From Lentinus brumalis (taxonomy: Eukaryota > Basidiomycota > Agaricomycetes > Polyporales > Polyporaceae): DNA of 64,000 bases. The notes under the pieces were generated by a model. That model ran no database searches. It was not told where the DNA came from and worked only from the letters and a program-made list of their open reading frames with translations. Where the stretch lies: assembly GCA_001792895.1 (NCBI GenBank), contig MARA01000040.1:62001-126000 (forward strand). The letters run 5' to 3'. Position numbers and translations under genes: made by a program. Shown piece by piece: positions 58,701 through 64,000 of this stretch. Within the stretch, counting starts at the first letter, position 1; every line of letters starts with the position of its first letter.

Positions 58701-59249
58701 CCGTGGAGAGCTGTCCTGTCCGCGTGCGTAGTCGAAGTTGAGGTGAGGGCGGGAAGCAAGGGGGATAATAAGGAGAGAACAGAGCGAAGTCGAGAGGCCC
58801 GAAAAGGACATTACACACGCGACGCGTTACCCGGCAAACCGCGCGGCATGGGTGTCCGCGATTGGCGGACATCGTGCCACCTCGCGCCGCCCCCGAGGAG
58901 GCCCTAGTCATCTCCGTCCACGAACCAGCTCGGACCCGGCCACGTCCTCCTCGATGACGACTCGACTCGGCGCAGCGGGGACGCTCCATGCTCAGCAGCA
59001 AGGAGCTGCCATTGGCTCGTCGCAGCCGCCCGCGACGTGCCCTCCTCTGCCAACTCCTCGCCTCAGGCCTTGCAAGAGCCCCCTCGACGCCCGCACGACA
59101 CGTCCGCCCTCTGAACGCCTCTCAAGTGTCCGCCTGCGTGTCTGTCCCACGCCTCGCACGCAAGCCCGTCCACTCAAGCTTCCCGCGACGCGCAAGCTGC
59201 ACGGCCTTCCCGCCAGTCGCGTCCCTCGTGCTATCCAGGTGAGTGCTCT
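58701..59249. other. TF upstream region and edge of inverted repeat
   Basis: No gene supported. Two overlapping plus-strand ORFs (58852-59349, 58988-59242) are Arg/Pro-rich shadows. The inverted spacer homology fades out somewhere between about 59.0 and 59.3 kb. Confidence 0.4.
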
Positions 59250-62200
59250 GTCCCTTGCTCCCCCCGTCCATCCGCGACGCCCGAACACCCTCCTGCACAC
59301 GCTCCGCAGTACAAGACACAGCGGAGCTCGCGCATTTACTCAAGCCTAAGTATTGCCGCCAGCCTGCGTCCGGGGCATCCATAGGTGCGTTCCTTTTGTT
59401 TATTCGTACAACCGAGTCTCCCTACAGACCGCTTCCTTCCTGCAGCCCTCGTACCCAGAGAGCGCGTCCAGATTCTCCCACCGCCTCTCCAGAACCCCGC
59501 GTCCGCCTCGCTCTGTCCCGTCCCAACCCCCGCCCGACTCCGCTCGTCGTCCCAACGCGTTCCCTCCGTCCTGAGCAGCCTGCGCACCCTCCTGCACCGC
59601 TCGCATCAACCGCTGCACGCCGCTCTCATCAACTCGCGGCCTGCGTGGAGGACAACGGCGCGCAATCCTTAGCTACTGCATGTACAGTACTGCTCTCAAT
59701 ACACGTCTTTCACACTCACTAGGGCGTGCGAGAATCGTTCGTTGCGACGCCGCGCATAGCCCACCTAACACCTCGTAAGTACCCAATCACTTCGCTTCTG
59801 CCGCGCGCGCACTCACCGTAGCCTCCTCACTGTCATGGCCCCAGCCCGCGTTCATCTTGTCGAGCTCGACGTGCCCGCGGGATAGCGTCGCGCAAGAGAC
59901 TGAACATAAGCGTGAGTATATCGTTCCCACAATTGTGAAATCTCTCACCTGATCGTACACGCGTAGGCCGTAACATGCAGGCTCAACAGGAGATTTCGAC
60001 GGCGCTGCCTAGACGACCCGGATTCAGCATACGGAGCCCACCACGCGCAACTGCGACTGTCAACTCACCGGACTTACAGGCGGACGAGATGGAAGTTGTG
60101 CTCCCGACGAGCAAGCGGCGAGCAGGCCGCGGGGGCACGCTGAAGTCGTGCTCGAACCCCTTCCGAGCTGGCCGGCCGGGACTCAGTTCGCCCGCCGGAA
60201 GAGCACGCTCAGCACGCCGTGGATCCTCGTGAGTCGGTCGCACGACGCCTGCACCGCCGGACTACGCCCCATGAATCATGTGGTACGCACCTGCGCTAGC
60301 ACGGAGTGCTGAGACACGCCGCGGACAGAGACATCCGCCACCGCTCCGCGTGTCCACTCGACGATGCGCGCCCACTCCTTCAGAACGCCTCACAGCAGCT
60401 AGCTACACACGAACGACGCGTCAGTCCTGTCGCACGAACCCAGCGCGAACTTCGAAGACGACTCACGAGCGACGGCGCGACGGTCCTCCACACACGCACG
60501 CGACTACGACTACCCGCCGGTCTCCCAGTGCAACGAGCACCACGGCCGCCCGGAATCGGTCTCGCACTGCAGCGGACGAGTCCTGAGGCCTGAGGCCTGG
60601 GCCCTGTGCGATCGCAGCGAATGCGTGAGCGATGCCCGCACATCCGGGAGCGAGCAGGACGCACCTCTGCCGGCTCAGTGCACGGGAACGCAGAGTCCGT
60701 CCGCCCGCGGGCGAGCCTGAAAGCAAGTAAGCCCGCCGCCCGCCGGACGTCGCAGGCGCATGCTCAGGCTGACGTACCTCTGTCTGCATAATGCAGTCTA
60801 GTTCAGCCTCGAACTCATCCCGGGGACGCGTCTCCCGTCGACGCAGCGCAGCGCCATGTACTAGTACATCCGCCCGAGGACCGTGCTCCGCGTGTCCAAG
60901 GTGCCCGCGCCGTCCAACGCTACTTGCGGGTTTCGCGTACACGGCCGACGCCTGCACGAGTGCGGTCAGAAGATCGAGAGAGAGGAGGCGACGACGACGT
61001 ACCTGCCCGGCCTGCCCGGAACTGGAACGCATCGCTGCGATCGACGACGGACAGCTGCGACGCGCGCGAACGCGTACGCGCTGCCCTGGTCCTGAGCTTC
61101 GGGTATCAGGGTTTCGGCCGCATCGAGCACCCCGGCGAGGACTTAGTGGTCAGACGAGTACTGCGTACTTGAAGGGCATGAGTGTCAGAAGTAGCAGACA
61201 GGCTACAGCTCACGGGACGCACTTACTTCGCAACTCGGGACTTGGAAGCGGACCGCTCGATACGGCCAGTCCGGAGCCTGCGAGGTTAGGATGCCGGTGA
61301 GTGCTCGTCAGGATATCCACGCAAGGGACGCGGCTCACCTTCAGCGTCGAGTATCAGGACTTCCGGGATCCAAGTGGTATGTAGACCGGTCGACCTCGGT
61401 ACCTGTTCGATAGAACCTGTCAATACATCGTCATTAGCCTGCCAATATGATTGTAACACGAGAGCGCAAACATACCAGTGCGCTCGGACAGCCCGAGTGT
61501 GTGCCGATGATCAGAACCAGCTTATGACGGCGAGAGCGTGAGTACGGTGGCCCGGCGTGTATGTACATTCCTGGAAGACATACCGGGGTCACGGAAAGCG
61601 GAGGGATCATGTCGAGTAGGGCGTGGAGAACGAGAGAGTCGGCGAGCTTGGGCGCACGGCAATGAGTACTAGAGGTTAAGAACGTCAGCATAGGTCCGGA
61701 CAAAAGTACAGAGGACTCACATGGCACAAGGCCGGCGGACCAGACGTCGACGAGGTGTGGAGAAAGGACAGCACGGCGTAGAAGACGAGAGGTCGACGAA
61801 GAGAGGAAGGAGAGAGAGGCTGGCGAAGGGAAGAGGACGTGAGTGACGGAGAGAGTGAGCAGCAGCGCAGTACTTATACGCACCGAGGCAGTTTCCGAGC
61901 CACAAAAACACGAACAAACTCGCACAAAAAGCGGACAAATATGCGGAGCTCGGTGAGCCAAGCCCGGGGTGGGTCCTGGGAGCGAACCAACCAGCGGGCG
62001 ACAGCGTGGAATGGGCGGGGCTGGGAGCTTGCGGCACCGGGGTGCGATGGACCCGCACTTCGAGCTTTCGGAGTGCGTTTCATGACTCGCAACAGCTCGG
62101 GCGCCGCTCGCCTATCTCGGCGCTATTTGTCGCATCAATTGGGGATGCTCGCAATTACGGCGAGAGTCTGGGGAGTGTGGGCGGGCGGATAGGCTGGGAA

Positions 62201-64000
62201 TGGGTATTGCGCCCGTTTCCCGTGTTCCCGCTTTCCCCGTCAGCTGAGTAGCGAGAGCACGCTCATGTACATTACTCACAAACGTTTGAGCGCTTTAATT
62301 AAGCCGATTGAGCGTGACTTGAAGAGCGAGCTCGAGTTTCTTCGAGAGATCTGGCTGGATAGACAGGATGCGCCATGTTTAGTAGAATCCAAGTGTATCT
62401 CTGGAAATATGCGTCAGAACGATGCTCTATATCCTACCGCAGCTGTGCGCTTACCGCTGAGATGTATCTACGTGGCTGAGGGAGGGTATTCGGTGTGGCG
62501 AAGGCGAAAGGCAGTGGGCGGCAGCCCAGATCCAGATCTGTGCAAGGCGTAGTGGTGGAAGCGCCAAGCTGCCCGCGGAGCCCGGACTTGCTCCGCGAAC
62601 GCCGACTGCCCGTACTATGCTTCTGTTCACCTCTGCAGGCAGTACAACTCCCTCAATATGTGCTGCTGTATGTCTACCCTGGGTGTACCATAGCTAACCT
62701 TCAGATGCAATATGTCAGACTCTGCGGGACTTGTGGCCGCGTGGTGTGACGGAGCTCCCTTCACGCGGAACAAAGCCCAGCATCGAAATAAAGTCGAACG
62801 AGCAGCGTCTTGCACCAGTACCATACTGACATGTGTTTACAACGCCCCCGCTCTCGCGGCAAGTCCGTAAAGCATCCTGTTGACTCAGGCATGGTGTTCT
62901 TCTCAGTGTGTTGTATTCTAGCCTAACCGACATTTCTAGGGATGTCATATGCTAAAGCCGTCTTGTGGATGCGAGCAAAAATCCGCAGGATGGTCTTGAA
63001 GCGACTCCGTCAGTTGTCCGCTTCTTAGCCCGGACTGGAGCTGACACAGCGATGAACAGGGCTCATAACAGCAGATGAGGACGCTATCATGAGCTGGAGC
63101 TCGTTCGACCGCAGAGTCACGCAGAAGTATGGTGTGCTCATCGACGGCTGGCCGTTTGAGCTCGTCCCCTTCAAGGACCTCAGCAAGTCGACATCCTCGC
63201 TCTCCGTCCTGGACACGCTGTGGCTGCGGTGGAAGGTCGGCCAGACCTTCTTCCGGAAGGCGACCCTGGAGGAGATGTGTGCATTAGAAGTGTCAGGCGC
63301 GTTCGCAAAGCCGAAGCGAGCGCGGCGGTCGGACTTCTGTGTCGTAAGAGGGCAGCACCGGAATCCCGACACCCGATCAAAGCGGGTGAAGCAGAAGATG
63401 ATCAAGTGCCCTGCAACTGTTCCAGATGGTGCAGACGACTAGTCCAGTGTACCATATATAATACCACCCTTCTATCTCTCTCAAAGACCGTATAGTTTGC
63501 CAGAGGCAGTCGTGAGCAGCAGGCCTGCAGGCCTTGTACTACTTAACCATCACGTCTGTAAGCGAGGGCTATGAGCCAAGCCAGAATAGTCTGGGAGACC
63601 GCCCGAGACCGCTTCGCTTGCGCAGCAAAGTTAGCCTTCCTATAGGCTCTAATTGTTCTAGAACAGCCGCTTGCAGATCATTCAAGCATTCAGACAGGAA
63701 TACGAAGCAACAGACCATGGCTCCATTTCGTATCTAAAACATGACGTACTCTGCGGCCCCGTTGTTCCGCGACCGCCCTCCCGAGATTGAACCTTCGCGG
63801 CCCATGCCAGCAGCGCCGTTGGGGTTCTTCCGCCCAGCCTCCGCCTACGGTGGGGGCACCCGCACCCCAACCTCTAGTCTCGACCATCTTGTCCTCCACA
63901 CCGTTCTCCTCCTCCCGCACGCCGTCGTCCCTGCCATCATCTGGTCCTCCACGCCGTGCTCATCCTCTTGCGCGCCGTCATTGCTGCTTCCCCCGACATC
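59250..64000 (-). repeat. Diverged inverted copy of the array spacer
   Basis: Read on the minus strand it matches spacer 1 from about 21300 (window end) to about 26200 (59250). Landmarks are the small protein gene (62831-63442), the TATA box (61871-61878, minus), single copies of the 222-bp and 82-bp blocks that are doubled in the array, and the shared GGTTGTACGRATAARCRAAAGG-like end near 59400. Divergence is clearly larger than among the array spacers. No ORC1 sequence borders it on the left. It continues past the window. Most ORFs in it are unconvincing. Confidence 0.8.
62831..63442 (+). CDS. Small spliced protein of the inverted copy
   Basis: Exons 62831-62888, 62940-63008 and 63072-63442 give 165 aa. 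Same architecture as the array copies; one residue shorter by an in-frame 3-nt difference near the N-terminus (R-G-K-S for R-G-N-L-S). Intron 1 has a GC donor (GCATGG) instead of GT, and intron 2 uses GTCAGT. The protein differs at only a handful of residues (for example Ile to Thr in G-Q-I-F-F; M-S-A-L-E to M-C-A-L-E), although surrounding DNA is much more diverged. This suggests selection on the protein. Function unknown. Confidence 0.65.

Noticed and set aside
1..64000. CRISPR array, viral genes, reverse transcriptase, transposase or Helitron helicase
   Set aside because: No regularly spaced short repeats and no recognisable motifs of these proteins were found on either strand.

Overview
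The window looks like a gene-rich nuclear segment of a basidiomycete fungus, most likely an Agaricomycete (polypore-like). The reasons are high GC content, many short introns (about 45-80 nt) with GTRNGT/YAG borders, several F-box/leucine-rich proteins of the expanded mushroom type, a Zn2Cys6 plus Fungal_trans regulator split into about 16 exons, and an ORC1 gene. Assignment below order is inference. No bacterial operons, CRISPR arrays, rRNA or tRNA genes were seen.

Layout. 0.9-2.1 kb (-): F-box protein gene with a GC-AG intron. 2.5-4.7 kb (+): two decayed copies of a 2OG-Fe(II) oxygenase gene and an 18-bp minisatellite. 6.6-7.4 kb (+): three-exon hypothetical gene. 8.6-10.1 kb: degenerate repeats and an uncertain ORF. 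10.75-12.3 kb (+): F-box-like/LRR gene. 13.1-14.3 kb (-): 390-aa hypothetical gene, followed upstream by the end of a further minus-strand gene. 15.5-50.6 kb: a direct tandem array, ORC1-A / spacer 1 / ORC1-B / spacer 2 / ORC1-C / spacer 3 / ORC1-D, period about 10.7 kb. 50.9-52.5 kb (+): F-box gene. 52.6-53.6 kb: broken coding region. 53.8-58.7 kb (-): Zn2Cys6 transcription factor. About 59.25 kb to the window end: a diverged, inverted copy of the array spacer, cut by the window edge.

The striking part is the array. Four copies of the largest subunit of the origin recognition complex sit head-to-tail, separated by a 7.2-kb repeat. Only the last copy (D) has an open reading frame throughout (826 aa by my splice model). 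Copies A, B and C carry several 1-nt indels. Copies A, C and D have a 615-bp fold-back (palindromic) insertion with an 8-bp target duplication in intron 1, and copy B preserves the empty site. Copy A alone keeps three ACGCGT (MCB-type) motifs in its promoter; C and D keep one, and B keeps one in the same position plus one farther upstream. The spacer encodes a small spliced protein (about 166 aa) that is conserved in the inverted copy, plus a divergent TATA promoter. Recognisable transposase or reverse transcriptase is absent, so the class of the 7.2-kb element is unknown.

Caution: the transcription-factor gene outside the array is also broken only by 1-nt homopolymer indels between perfectly spliced, well-conserved exons. 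The assembly therefore probably contains long-read indel errors, and the 'pseudogene' status of ORC1-A/B/C must be read with that in mind. One indel shared by B and C at a non-homopolymer position argues that at least some lesions are real.
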